From: Anseranas semipalmata
Taxonomy: Eukaryota; Chordata; Aves; Anseriformes; Anseranatidae
Assembly (NCBI GenBank): GCA_013399115.1
Contig: VXAA01003004.1
Span: 109,904-173,903, forward strand
Length of the DNA stretch: 64,000 bases
Reading direction: 5' to 3'
The position numbers and the translations under genes are program-made. This document shows positions 11,935 through 24,110 of the stretch, piece by piece. The first letter of the stretch is position 1; the number at the start of each line of letters is the position of its first letter. Below the pieces are notes generated by a model. The model was not told where the DNA came from, ran no database searches, and saw nothing but the letters and a program-made list of their open reading frames with translations.

Positions 11935-12260
11935 TGACCCCTTAATCACATTGACAAGTAATCACTCACATGAGTAATCCTATTGACATCAGTTGGACTG
12001 GAGCTGCATCATTATAATTTAGCAAATAACTACTCAGTTGTTTAGAATATAAATGCTTCTAATTTATGTAGAAATGGAAGGCATTTCTATCTCATTCATT
12101 AAAGAAAACATGATGGGAATTATCACTTACTTAACATAGCCAGGAAATGGCAGTTTTTAAGCAGTATAATGCAATAAATAGAATGAATCTTTTTCCACCA
12201 GTGGCAATGTGAGATTCATGGTTAATGTATCCTGTGTTTTTCTATTGCCTAAATGGTAAA
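11935..12260. promoter_or_regulatory. AT-rich candidate regulatory element, possibly repeat-derived at its left end
   Basis: The left end (about 11958-12002) contains 'ctcacatgagtaatcc' followed by 'tattgacatcagt'. This resembles an old sauropsid interspersed repeat tail with words like 'ctcatgtgagtagtcccattgacttcag'. The remainder is repeat-free AT-rich sequence with 'cattataattta' near 12011 and few simple repeats. An old repeat fragment joined to complex AT-rich DNA can mark an exapted element, but here both the repeat assignment and the function are inference. Confidence 0.25.
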
Positions 12261-14419
12261 TCGGGCTGAATTTAACACTGGCTTCTTTCCAGATAAGTCA
12301 TTGTCAGCGGTGAAGACCCTTGGTTTTGAATTTGGTTAGTTCTTTAGTTAGTGGTGGATGACTCCAGTGTGGTGCTGCAAAGCTGCATCAATTTATAGAG
12401 CTAATAAGAGCAAGGAGCAAAAATATTTTCCTGCCAGAGACTTGCTGATACAATACTCAGGTCATTCAAAGAGCGTGGATAAGCTGTAATAACCTGTTGT
12501 ATTTTTTGTGGACTGGAGTATGACTCCACTTTTTTGGAAGCCATGAAAGTCCCCAGTCTTGCCTAATTCTAGGTTGGAAATTGGATCTCCCCTCCTTAAA
12601 ATTCCCTGCAGTTCCCCGCCAGTCAAACATTGCCTTTAGCACGTTTTTCCAAGCAGTGACGCAGCATTCAGCTGCTGCCATGCTGTGCCCCAGGGACAGT
12701 AAGGGTTAATGCACGTTTTGGGGTCCTTCAGGCTGAGTGCTGACATAGGCAGCAGTCCCGCTGCTCCTGTGGACTATTTGCACAAGCACAATGACCTTCC
12801 CTGATTTTCAGCATAGTGAAGTGTTAGGGGGTTAAAATTTTCATTAGGCTTGAAGGTGGTAGGGGTTGCCCGAAGAATAGTTTTTATAGCTTTTAAGACA
12901 ATTTAAGGCACGTACTGTTTTCCTTGGATTTGTCTATCAGGAATTTAAGCCAGCGTACAGGCGGGCGGTGGGGAAGCCGTTTCCTGGTGCCTCGGGGGTC
13001 TCACGAGTGCGAGGGGGGTCGGGCCCCCTGGTCGGGACAGTGACCCGGGCTGAGGCTCCTTGGTGGCTGCTGGCCTGGGAGCTGAGGCGAGGCGGGGAAT
13101 TGCCGAGAAGCTGCTTGGGTTTCCCTTGTCCTCAGCGGGATCTCGTTTTGCCCTGCGTACCAGGCAGCACGTCCTGGTGCCGCACCAGCTGGATTGCAAA
13201 GCGTGGGGTGGGCGAGGGAACAACAAACGTCTTCTAGAACAAAAAGGAGAGAAGGCGATGAAGCATACAAACAACAACAAAATCCAGACCCAAGTGTTTA
13301 TAAATACATATGGCACAGCTTTTCTCAAGCCACGCGTTTATTTATTTTGGTGCCAGTGCTGAAAAGCTATTTTTGTCTCTTTTCCCTTTGTTCTTATTGT
13401 TAAATATATAGTAAGAGCATTCCTAACTAGGAAGAGAGAAGTTTCAAAGAAGAGATCGTTTCTTTTTCAGGGCATTCTCCCACATCTGGGAGATGGATGC
13501 CTTTTTGGTAAATCCCCATTTTTTTTAAGGAAAAATTGTGCTCCGGCTGCAATTCATGCATAATCTCCTGAGTAGCCAAGGTAGATAGTTTAAAAAGAAA
13601 TCTCTGTAGTAACACAGGAAGAAAACCAAACTGATAACTCCTGACAGATTGATGGCTTCTTCCTTCATCTAAATCTTTATAGATTAGCATGCCTATTTTC
13701 TTCTCACGGATAAGTTTGTTTGCACTATATCATCTAACCTAATCTGTAAGGGAAGTATATTTATCCTAGAGCTGTGGGGCATTTATACTGTTCACTTGTC
13801 ACCAAGAATAATGGAGAGGATAGGTAAGATAATTCCAACCATATTAAGGGCTGAGGGATGACTACAGGTGTTTTGATAATAGGACACTCAGAGTGAATAA
13901 ACTGAAATGCTTTTGTTACATATTTGCTAAAAATGCACCTTATGTTACGGTCTTTTTCCTGTTTTTCCTCTGTCCCACTGCTGAGCGAGGGCACCCGGTG
14001 TTGCTCGAGTACAGGCAGACATCGACAGCCCCCCGGGCTCACCCACGGGACCACCGGAGTGAAAGGCAGGAGGGTGCACGAGAGGCTCCGGTTCACTGGT
14101 GGTGGTTTGGTTTCAGCAGCCCCAGGCTGCCGCTTCCCCCCAGTCCCCCTCTTGTGAATGGAAAAGGAGTGCTGAGGACGGGGGGGACGTCTCTGGGCAC
14201 AGCCAGCGCCAGGGATGATGCAAGTTCCCAGTCACGAAGGTACCTCCTCGGGGTGGCAGTCGGCCAGGGATTTATTTCCAGACCTAACGAAGCAGATGAT
14301 CTCCGAAAGCCCTCTCCTAGTCTTTATGCGGGGCCAGCCCTTGTGCAGGTAAGACTGTGTTAGCTATCTGCTACTTCATTTTCAGGTGTCAAAGGAGCTT
14401 TCCTGCAGTCCTGCTGCTC
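12261..14419. other. Intergenic sequence with two GC patches
   Basis: No gene recognised. GC- and CpG-rich patches lie at 12955-13170 and 13985-14200, each with several overlapping open frames on both strands and no recognisable protein. The part at 13430-13700 is AT-rich and complex, and could be regulatory. Confidence 0.5.
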
Positions 14420-15140
14420 TGCCAGATGCTCTCCATTTTCTGTGCATTTGATCCTTCCTTTCTAAGTGCAAGTCTTTGTACCTGCCTTTACTACCTTTCA
14501 TCTCACTGATCTCACAGTACTTCTACAAGCATCAAGAGCATTTTGAATTCTGATCCCGTCCTCCAGAGTGCTTGCAACCACTCCCAGCTTGCTGTCATCC
14601 ACAAATTAGATTAGTATCTTCCCTACTCCAGCATCTGAGCCTGTTCAGGAGCACACCACCAGCCTCCTCTTCATCTGTCCTCTCAGCTTCACGGGGGACA
14701 CTAATAACCACGCTTTGGTGATTTTCAATATGTTTGTACCCACTTTATGTTAATTTTGTTTAGACTATGCTTTTTATCTTTATTTATAAAGCTCTTTTCT
14801 GGACTTGCATGTAAAACCTTGCTCACTGAGATATGCCGTATCTCGTATTTCTTCAGTGATGAGGTCATTTACAGCCTCCTGTGCTTTCCCTCCCCTTCCC
14901 TGCCTACATCCTCCATAAGTTTGACTTTTTTATTATTTATTTATTCTTGAGAAATTTATAAACTTATTTTGGCTTTGTCTCTTGGTCCACTGTCTAATCT
15001 TCTAGGTGATGACAACTTGATTGATGAATAATAGATTTGTGTCTTTGCAGCTGCCAAAGGGAGTTGTAATTTCTAAATGCATCCCTTAAGATAGAAGTAG
15101 TGTTTGTCCTTCTCCAGGAGTTTGTGTTTAACCAGCTCAG
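14420..15140 (-). repeat. Long ancient CR1-type LINE fragment (reverse orientation, RT region)
   Basis: Read on the + strand, this follows the reverse complement of the CR1/L3-type ORF2 region over about 700 bp. Clear words are 'cattttgaattctgatcc' (14540-14557), 'gtcctccagagtgcttgcaa' (14558-14577), 'gtcatccacaaatta' (14595-14609), a block 'tacccactttatgttaattt' (14738-14757), 'agactatgctttttatc' (14763-14779), 'cttctaggtgatgacaactt' (14999-15018) and 'gtttgtccttctccagg' (15102-15118). Order and spacing agree with CR1 elements known from turtles, crocodilians and birds. Reading frames are broken by many changes, so no enzyme is encoded. The exact subfamily is not assigned. Confidence 0.75.
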
Positions 15141-18100
15141 TTGTCTTTCCATTATTGAAAAACTCCTTTCATTGTAATATATAACAGAATTATTCAGAAA
15201 TAAGCCATTTACATCGTATTAGTGTGTAGATTATGGGCCTAATGTTTTGGGTGCTACAGAAACTCTAAGTGATATTCCTGGCTCTAGAAAATGTTAATAT
15301 TTAGTAGGCAAGGTAGACAACTGAAAGAACTGAAAACAAACACACAGGGAAATGAATTGAGTTGCTGAGGTATAGATCAGTGGCACAACAGAGGTTAAAA
15401 ATCCCTCTGTTTGAACCTCAGAGTGAAACTTTACCATTGCTCTGATGGCATTTTTGGATGGAGTATGGAAAATACGGAAAAATGAAACGGGTCCCTGGAA
15501 GACATTAGAAATTGAAAAATAACATGAAATGTGATTTTATCCTTTCAAAGATGGGGATTTTTTATAGTCACTAAAATCCCAAGAAGAACTCTGAAAACCT
15601 ATGTATTTTGTTGTGTTATTCTATATTTTACTTCCAATGTGGAAAGTAGCTATTGATATACCTGACTGGTAAAGTTAGCAAAACAAAAACAAACACAAAA
15701 AAACTTGGAGAAAGCTGAATTTCATCTTCTACCATTATTGTGAATACAAACAAAAAGTGGTTATGAATTACTTTCCATCGACAGAAGGAATTTATTTGTC
15801 CATTTATTTTACTAGAGTGTCTACTGGAATTGAGTTCTTGATTAACGATGTGCAGGAGGTAAAGCTGAAGAAATCCGCTTCTGTAACCACGGGAAGCTCT
15901 GAAGGATGTAGTGGCTTATGTGTAGTGCCGACCCTAACCAAGACTGGGATATAAGGCATGCAAACACCTGGGCAGAACATTGTACAGAGACAAGGGTCAC
16001 TCACAGCTGTGCAAAATATTACTCCTGCCATGTATTTACATGGAAATGTGGCAGGTACCTTGTTCAACAGCCAGGTTGCCAGAAATAATCACTAAAGGAG
16101 TTCTTATACAAACATGAACAGATCCAGGCTACGTGTAGGACATTCAGCTTTCCTGAACTATCATTAGCTCTCAGAAACTTTTCTCTAACAAAATAGTGGG
16201 GCTAGCACAGTGCAAAATTTTAAGTAAAAATAACGTAGAGGAAAGGAGGATATGGAGGCAGCCACGACCACAGCTTTCTTAACAGGCTCAGCCAGGCACG
16301 TACACTCACCTCTCGTTGCACGTCTGGCTTGCTTGGGGTGTTTCTGGGGCCTGGTAACTCTGCCATTGCTTTGGGCAGGCCCTCTTCTGCTTCTGTGCTA
16401 TATTATTTTACTTTCTTCCTAATTCTTTTTTTTCTTGTGCATCTTATCCTTTACCACACAGGGCATAAATTCTCTGTTGTGCTGTTCAGTGGCCTGCCCC
16501 GCTCTGTTCCCATTAGCTGCTTACCCTTGCAGTTACAAAACGCAGACACGCAGACAGCCGCTTCCCTGCCACGCGGGAGCTTTCCTGCCTGTGGGCCCGT
16601 TGTGTTCCTCAGCACAGCGCTCCCTGCGTCAGCAGGTTCTCTGAAACTGGAAGGCTTTCCAAGAGTGCTGCAACACTTTATAAACCACACATCATATGGA
16701 CTGTTTAGTGGATACAGACCTTACCAAACTCATTTTTCAGCTTGCTGGTGGCTCTCCTGAAGCCCACTCGCAGAGTATCACTGGTGACGCAGTGGGGCCA
16801 GCTCTCAGCTACTGCCTCACTCTTTCTCTCTTGCTCTTTGTAACCACTTTAGGATTACCGGTGTTACAAGGCCCTAACAAACCAAGTCTTATCGGTGTGG
16901 AAGATTTCACTGGAAAGGGTGAATGTATTTTTGTTCAGAAAAGGGAAAGCTATGCAAGCAGATGAACTGCATGCGTTCCCCTTGCAGAAGCAAAGCGTCT
17001 AATGAACATCTGCCTTATAAATGCATGGCTCCATCTGAAAACTGACTGCTACTTGCACAGGTACTTGCTGAATGTGCCCTGACCAAGTTCAATTTAACCC
17101 ACCTGCAAGAAAATGAAGCTCATCTCAGTACTTGGCCTGTTCCTACACTTGTGTGATCCAGTCTGCAGCAGTTAACCACAGCTTTAGGTTAGGTGCTAAA
17201 TTTTCTCCTCTGCAGCCTGAGCCACTCGTTTGGCCTCGAGTTTGCCCAGGAAACCTCAGCTGCTGGCTCCTTGCGGCCAGCTGCAGGAGGCAGCAGCAGC
17301 CGAGCCGTGCCCCAGGAGGCTTCGCCCCAGCAGCGCTCCCGAGGCTGCGCAGCCGCTTCTCAGGCTGCTGGCCTACAGCAGCCACAGCATGCTTCTGCAG
17401 AAGCTCCTTCTGCGGAAAGATGGAGTTCGCTTCAAAATCTCATTTGCCATTGAAAACATCTTGACCTTAAACAGTTACTTAGTCCTATTAAGAATTTAGC
17501 AGGAAACTGTTCACTAAGTCCTGGGCCAGCCCAGTCCTTCGGGGTCCTTCATTTGACTTGAGTGGGAGTTCAAGCAAATCTTTTGTCACAAAAATAACTG
17601 GAATCAATACTTAGATTTCATCCTAGAGAATGGGAAGTGTGATAATGTGTTAACTGCTATTCCGGCTTCTGATATACTTTTTACATTACGAGAACTGATG
17701 AAGCATTTTATGGGAGAAAAGTGAAAAAACAACAACTCAGGGAGTATTCCCCTAGGCTGATGAGTACATGTGGTGTGATAAAATACCATTATTAATCTCA
17801 GCTGGGGGCAAATAATGGTTTCACAGTAGAAAAAAAAAAAAAAAAAGCCCATGCAAACAAACTACAACTACTTGGAAAAACATGTTGAACATAAAAGCAA
17901 AAATTGCAGATGTTACACGAGGATTTGTGGCTGATGGTCCAACATCCTGCCAAGTATTGAACAAAGTTTTGAATGTGGTTACTTCTCTATATTAAAAACA
18001 AACAAAATCAATCAAACAAAAAAAATTACAGTGAAGATATTCAGTGTTTCAAAAAATGCTTATCTTCACATATGTGACTGGTTTTTCATCCTCAGACAGT

Positions 18101-18404
18101 TCTCAGCCAGGTGAAATGCTCTCCGTTTCCCGTCCCCGTTTCTGCTGTATTGCTGTTTGCCCTGGCACAGCTTTGCCATCCCCCCGCGGGGCCTGGTCTG
18201 ATCTGCACGGAGGAAGCGGGGCTGCACGCGCTGCCGTCCTGCCCAGGGACTGAAGCCCCCTCCCAGCTCCCCGGGGCCGCGGCAGCTCGGCCAGGGCTGT
18301 CCCCGGGGGCTCGGCTCAGCGCCCAGCGGCCGTGCTGCTCTCCGGAGCGCAGCGGCTCAGGAAGGGTGCCCAGAAGAGGTGCTTATGGGATGCTGCGATA
18401 GTTT
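15141..18404. other. Intergenic sequence with A tract and two GC patches
   Basis: No gene recognised. The part at 15141-15760 is AT-rich with an A/AC-rich tract at about 15680-15706. GC-rich patches lie at 17240-17420 and 18170-18370. A run of 17 A lies at 17830-17846. A 143-codon frame at 16329-16760 (+) has no recognisable domain. A small hairpin with 9-bp arms lies at 17785-17819. Confidence 0.5.
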
Positions 18405-18760
18405 TTGGCTGGGCATGCATAATTAATTTAATCTTAATTCAATTTACAGTATAAATAATGAAGCACCTCTTAATGGAGTTTCGGCTGGTCAAGTGTCAAG
18501 GCAGATTGCGCAGCATGGAGGAATGGAGAGGAACAGCTTCCCTCGTTGCGTAAGCTCGTTGCAGAGCATGAATAAATCATTCTCTTGCTGGCAACTGTTT
18601 CGTACTGCTCTAAGATTTCTGAAGTTAACTTCCTTCTAATTTAACATATGCCAGCATTTTAAAAGCAGCCTCATTCTCTTAAGAAAAAGCACCCAATTTA
18701 TGAGCCGCTTTTAACTTTTAATAAAAGAGCGTGCTTATAAACTCTGAAAAAGAGAAATAG
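18405..18760. promoter_or_regulatory. AT-rich candidate regulatory element
   Basis: Begins with a dense cluster of homeodomain-type words (TAATTAATTTAAT at about 18420-18432, then TTAATTC and CAATTTAC). It continues as repeat-free complex sequence with 'agcatgaataaatcatt' near 18565 and 'cccaatttatgagc' near 18690. It sits directly after a GC patch (18170-18370), a pairing seen at several places in this window. Enhancer function is inference without conservation data. Confidence 0.27.
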
Positions 18761-19419
18761 CTGGGAATGAAAGTTATACTTTCCTTCGACTCTGAGATGA
18801 ACAGCTATAAAGGGAAGCTATCGAGAGCTAACTGCATCTCCAAGTGCTGAGAGCCCTGCAGTGCTGCTTTGAGCTTTTTATTTAGTTGTATGAACTGCTC
18901 TGCTTTAAAGGTGCTGGATAAGCTCTTCCTCCACTCCCATTCACATATTACCTCATATTTTTGGTCTGAATTTCACATTCTGCCTTTTGGGAATGTTGGT
19001 ACTGTTCTGCTCTGGAATGATGTTACTATGCTGATGCTGTGTGCTCCTGCTGCGGTTCCCCTGCACTGAATGCTGCATTTCCTCATTTCTGGGACAATAT
19101 GGAGAGTTTTCACACAATTGCATCTATTAAAATCAGCCACAGCTGTAGTGGTAAAGCTCTGCCCAATACTTCAAATCTGTAATTTGCTCATCAATCCCAG
19201 TAAGTTTTCTGCAGCTCTCGAATGTGAATGAAACAAAGCTCATGTGTTTAGCAAATTGATTTATAACCTTGATTCCTCGGCTGTGGTGCACTTATCGTCA
19301 TGTCCCACCTTAGAAGGGTCCTGGGGACTTCACTGGGAGGAGAAGCCGGTACATCTGGGGAGGGTGATTTTCACCAGCCAGAGAGCTGGTTGCATGCACC
19401 TCGATGCCTAGCGGGGTGC
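18761..19419. other. Intergenic sequence
   Basis: Unique AT-rich sequence with no gene, RNA or repeat family recognised. A short frame at 18869-19069 has no recognisable content. Confidence 0.5.
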
Positions 19420-19860
19420 CTGTTCCACCCCGAAGCAAGGCCGGCGTGATCCCAGCGTGGTACCGGCTCTGGCAGGCCGCTCGAGGCACAGCGGAGCCGA
19501 CGCAGCCTCCCGGGGAGCACCGCTGCCCTCCCGGCTCGCGGAGCCTGACGCGGGGTCCCGCGGGACCCCTTCGCTGGAGGCCTGAGCTGGCGGCCGGGCG
19601 GGCGGCAGGAGCTGTCCCGGGGCCTTGGGCCGGAGGTTTTGGAGGGCGCGCGTGATGCCGGCGGCTGTGCGGTGAGGCACTGGGTGACACTGGGTGACGC
19701 TGGGTGGTTCGGGCGGATGGGGCCGGGGAGGAAGGGGGGAGCTCGCGCTTCTGCTGCTGCCGGGCAGCGCGCGTCGCTTGGCTTTGGTGCGCGTTGGATG
19801 CACTCTGTGCCAGCGCTGCCGCACGGTGCGGCCTCGGCGAGGGTTTCAAAGCTCAGCGTT
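19420..19860. other. Strong CpG island
   Basis: Very GC-rich with dense CpG throughout (for example 'gccggcgtg', 'ctcgcggagcctgacgcgg', 'agggcgcgcgtgatgccgg'), against AT-rich flanks. It includes a 10-bp tandem repeat at 19681-19710. Frames of up to 179 codons are open on both strands, but none resembles a known protein. It could be the promoter island of an unannotated transcript; no supporting exon structure is visible. Confidence 0.65.
19681..19710. repeat. 10-bp tandem repeat, three copies
   Basis: Units are tgggtgacac, tgggtgacgc and a diverged tgggtggttc, inside the CpG island. The array is too short to be a typical minisatellite but is clear by eye. Confidence 0.8.
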
Positions 19861-22359
19861 TGTTTGCCCGGTTCCCGCTGGGAAACTCGTTCCTCTCTCC
19901 CTGTTGGCTGTAATGACGGCCACGGTCACGTTGGCCATCTAGAGACTTCCCCAGGTCTAAAAAGAAAAAGATTGGTTTTGATTCCTCCTAGAAGATAGCT
20001 GCTTGGGGAAGTGTTATGTTATAAATAAACAAGAAAATTCCCATGTTAGTTCACAACAGGAAATGTTGTGTTCTGAATAGCTAGAGTCCCAGTTAGGTGT
20101 GTTTTTTTTTAAGCAAATGTAGTAGTTTTCTAATGGTCAAATTTACGAGATTGATCGAGGCTCTCTGGAGCGCGAGTTTAGCTCTGTGTTGTGAACTCAG
20201 TGCTGCCCTGCCACTGACTTTTTCTCCTCTTCTCTTCTCGCTTTACATAAATATAGGCAACCTTCCCTGTAACGAATGGCTCTGTGCCCAGTCATCCCTT
20301 TGTTGCAGCATCAGGAAGAAAACAGATAGATGTTGCCATTTGCCTAGGTAAGATAAATAATGATTAGGTGGTGGGTTTCTCGTCTGAAGATGGATTGAGC
20401 AATAGAAGCCATTCTGCCTTGAATTTCTCTTTTCAGGTGGCTGAGAAGCAATTTCAAGCAACGGGGATGTTCTGGCCCGGTACTGTTCATCACTTTGTTT
20501 CTAGCAGAGGAATTAGTCACGGTGTAAATAAATAATGGGGAGAGTGCAGAAGGCAGAGTGATGCAGCGTTTTTCTCCATCTTTTGATTGCTACATTGCAA
20601 AAGCCATCGCCATGGAGAAGCGCGATCCGCAGCGCCGCAGCTTTCCTCTGCAGGAGGCTGGCGGTGGGATCAGGCAGCTCACCTCCCGTGAACGCCCCGG
20701 TTGTACAAGCAGAACGCCCTCCCGATTCGTACACAAATCCTTAGCAGCTTGTAATGTAGTATGTCTAAATTCTAACAACTAATAACAATAACTAATGCAG
20801 TATGTCTAAAACTCCCCATGCTCTCTTGAGGTACCAATAAATTGCTCTTAATATTTGCTGCATTGTTCGTCCATACATACTGTTTGCTTATACTATTGGA
20901 AAGCGGGTTCTCTGCTTTCCGTAGCTGCTACCGGCACAAATTTTGTAGGATGAGAGCAAAACAACACAAAAGTCTAGGGGATTTCAGCTTGAGGAGACTG
21001 AATTTTATACACACAAGAGTGTTTTGTAGGTCTAGATTACAGCTATCTGTCACGTAATAAAAGATATATTATACCACTTTTTGGTCTGTGCAGAGACCTG
21101 AATGTTGGGTCTGAGCTTGGTGCCGCACGCCTTTTCAGTTTAGCTTCCCTTTCGTGTCAAGGCCATGGGAAAATTACTGCTGCTGCTCCCTCCGCTTCAT
21201 ATTCATTCATCATTTTCATATGGTAACTGCGCGGAGTTGTCGTGTTCTTCAGCTCAGCCACACTGCAAGCTGCCAAAGTTAAAAATCAATTTTTTCTCTG
21301 AACCAGAAACACGGAACGGTTTCTTATCACGCTTCAAGAAAGTGAAAAGTAGCACTAGCTCAAAAGCTGTGGGGTTTATTTTTCCCATTCCTCATATGTC
21401 CTTGGGATTTCAGAATTTTTTCTTGATCATTTTGGACTGAAAGTATGAGCTTCTGACAGTTTCCTTAGAAAAACAACCCCAAAATGCTGCTCAATGTATA
21501 GCGAATAATGTGTTTCATGAGGTCACTCAAACATGTTTCTGTACACTGATTCCTGTTCTACCGCTGCCCAGCCCCAACAGGAGGAGCTGTGCGACACCGC
21601 GACTGGGTGGTGCAAATCTGGCCCGGGTTTGGCTTTTGAATTTTCCTGTTGTGTCCTGGAGTTAAGCAGAAATGGGTGTGAAAAGTCAGCTGAGCTGACG
21701 TGCAGGGTGCTCTGGCTCACCACGAGCTGTAGCTGGTGGCTGCCCAGGTGGTGCCAAAGGGCTTGCTCCCGGAGTTAATAAAGACCCAGACATTTATTGA
21801 TTTATCTGTTGTTCTCTCTGATAAACAGGTCCCTTTCTGAATGGAAAGCACTCTTCCTGCAGAGACAAAGTGATTGTGATCGAAAGCACTTGCGACCCTG
21901 AAACATGACAGTTTGTGAGTTTTTTTTTCAGTTAATGAGATTTTTTTCCTAGCTGACTGGCTGGCCGCCAGTGAAGCCTGGTGCTAGCTCCTTCCCCATT
22001 CCCTCGTGGGAGCTGGAGCCGGCGCTTCCTCCAAAGGGTGACGCACAGCATCACCGGGTCTAGCTCTGCACGGGACGGCATCGTCACAGCCCCCTGCACG
22101 CTCCAGCTCCCCGTCGCGCTGCTCTGGGGACGCACGCGTGTTATTCTCCTAGGTACTAAGGTGTCTGGAGGAGCACGTCTCTATCCGTCCTCCGGCTGAA
22201 GTAGAGAAGTTTATTTCAATAGGTCTCGGAGGTCATTTGCCAGGTTTATGCTTTAGAGACCCCACAATAATTTAAACTGAATCTTTCAGAGCTGACACCA
22301 ATCTATGGGAATAAATCACTTCCGAAAGCCCACTGCTTCTCAGGTACAGGAGAACTGGG
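19861..22359. other. Intergenic sequence, mostly AT-rich
   Basis: No gene recognised. Small frames (60-92 codons) are scattered on both strands without domain content. A moderate GC patch lies at 21970-22140. Confidence 0.5.
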
Positions 22360-22640
22360 TGCCTGGTGCAGCCAGCCCGGTGGGGCCGGGGGAGCGGTGC
22401 CCCCAGGAGTGCTGCGTGTCCTGCAGCCACCCTGGCAGTGGCGGTGTCCGCGGCTGGTGGGCAGCAGCAGGCAGGCGTCAGAGCGAGCCCTGGCGCTGGA
22501 GACGTGGCCAGGCAGGGGCCTGGTCCAGGAAAGGGGCCGAGACACCCCCGGGGGCGGCTGCCAAGGGGACGAGCTGCGGTGGCGGCAGCGGTGGTGGTGG
22601 TGGCGGTGGCGGCCCCATGTCGAGAGGAGCCAGGAGGCTG
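22360..22640. other. GC-rich patch with GGN trinucleotide tract
   Basis: GC-rich segment that ends in a GGT/GGC trinucleotide tract at about 22578-22612. The tract reads as poly-tryptophan, poly-valine or glycine-like runs depending on frame, and as polyproline on the minus strand. This explains the apparent proline-rich frame at 22478-22918 (-). No recognisable gene. Confidence 0.6.
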
Positions 22641-23889
22641 GCTGGGAGCTTTATGGGAAGGACGGGTTTCTTCTTTAGCAGAGGTAACGTGAACGCAGAC
22701 AGGGAGCAGTGACAACAGAATGGGGGCTGTTCGTGTTTCTCGTCGGCTTCCAACGAGCCCAGCTTCTCTGCGCATCGTCCCGCTCCGGGATTCCAGCTCT
22801 GCGTTTCGCAGCTCGAGTTGCCGCTGAGCAAGGGGGGACCGTCTGGCACCAAGAGCGCGGGCTTGGCAGCACGTAGGCTTCTGCTTTCCAAAACAGAAGA
22901 TTTCTTACTCTGCCACATGGGAATTCAGTTTTTCCTGAGCGGTTGTTGTGATGTCTGTTCCTTTCTGAGCGATCTGGTGGGTTTGGAGGCTGGCACCCCG
23001 TGCGCAGCAGCAGGGATTGTGCTCACAGATCAGTGCTGCAGGGATGCCGCAGCACAGCGGCAAGCTGCTCTACAAAATACAGAAAAGCAAAGACAGAAGA
23101 TATAGGGGAAAAAAAGACATTTAAATTCGCTACTGGGAGGAGTAAAATAAACATGGGAACGTTTCCCAGGAGCAGAACTTGTTATGGTATATATGGAAAA
23201 CTATAGCGGGTCACATGTGTGGTATTTGCAGAAACATGTCGCTCTCAGCCTGAGCCAGTCTGCTGCGGTGCTGCCTCTCCGTGCCAACCGTATGAAACAC
23301 TCCGGGTTCATTTGCCCCAAATGGCAAAGTACTTAACCATTTGGAACATGTTATGGCCAAGAGAGATCAAAACAGGGGAAACTGCAGTTGTTTGATTTTT
23401 TTTCTGGTATTTCAGCCACAAAGAAAACATCTTTGAGTCTATTGAAAAAGCCATCTCTAATGTAGAAGAACGTTTCCACCAAAAGCTTTAAGCAGCTTTG
23501 CGGAGCAGCAGTTGGTGGTGGTGTCTTTAAGCAGCCCGTGTTGCTCGGGCTGCGTGGCGTGGACGGGGCGGAAATCTGGCCCATACGTCCCGGGGTGGCT
23601 CCTGTGCCGTGGGACTCCACACGCAGACATTCCTTGCCGTCTTTTCCTTTTATTTTATTGCAGCTGCAGCATTTAAGCACGGTTATTTAATAAAGGTAAT
23701 TGTGAGAATATTGAATTGGGAAAGGTTAACCTTGATGAACTGTGAAATGTTTGCTGCTTTGGGCATTACGCTGATCAGCTCGTTGCAGGTTTTAGTGGTA
23801 AGAAACGTGAAGACTCAGTGCCTCGTGATACAAGGCACGCTCCTGCCCCTTCGCAGCAATGCTTTGATTCGCATTATTTCCCTTGCTTT
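22641..23889. other. Intergenic sequence with an exon-like segment
   Basis: No known gene recognised. At 23664-23797 an open segment is preceded by a pyrimidine-rich tract ending in 'ttattgcag' and followed by a good donor 'gtg|gtaaga'. This is discussed as a low-grade finding and is not called as a gene. Confidence 0.45.
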
Positions 23890-24110
23890 CAGAACTTAAG
23901 CGGAGTGCAAGCAGTCGGTCGCATGGAGCTCAGTCACCTGGCGCGGACGAGCACGGCCGCGGCCTAAGGGCAGAGACCGGGCAGGGGCAGCGGGACGGGC
24001 CCCGGAGCTCGGCAGCCGGCGTGGGGCAGGTGGGGGCCGCGCGGTGCTGCTGGCACGTGGCCCCGTTCCCAGCGAGCCAACAGGCCTGGGAACGTGCGGG
24101 TCTGTCTGCA
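23890..24110. other. CpG-rich patch
   Basis: About 220 bp with dense CpG (for example 'ctggcgcggacgagcacgg'), in AT-rich surroundings. Frames are open on both strands (23883-24119 +, 23896-24351 -) without recognisable protein. Possible promoter island, or a patch maintained by GC-biased gene conversion. Confidence 0.55.

Noticed and set aside
17785..17819. Hairpin with 9-bp arms whose loop includes 'taatctcagctgg', like the start of miR-216
   Set aside because: The known miR-216 precursor has a much longer stem with the mature sequence in the arm, not in a 17-nt loop. The match is 13 bases and looks like chance.
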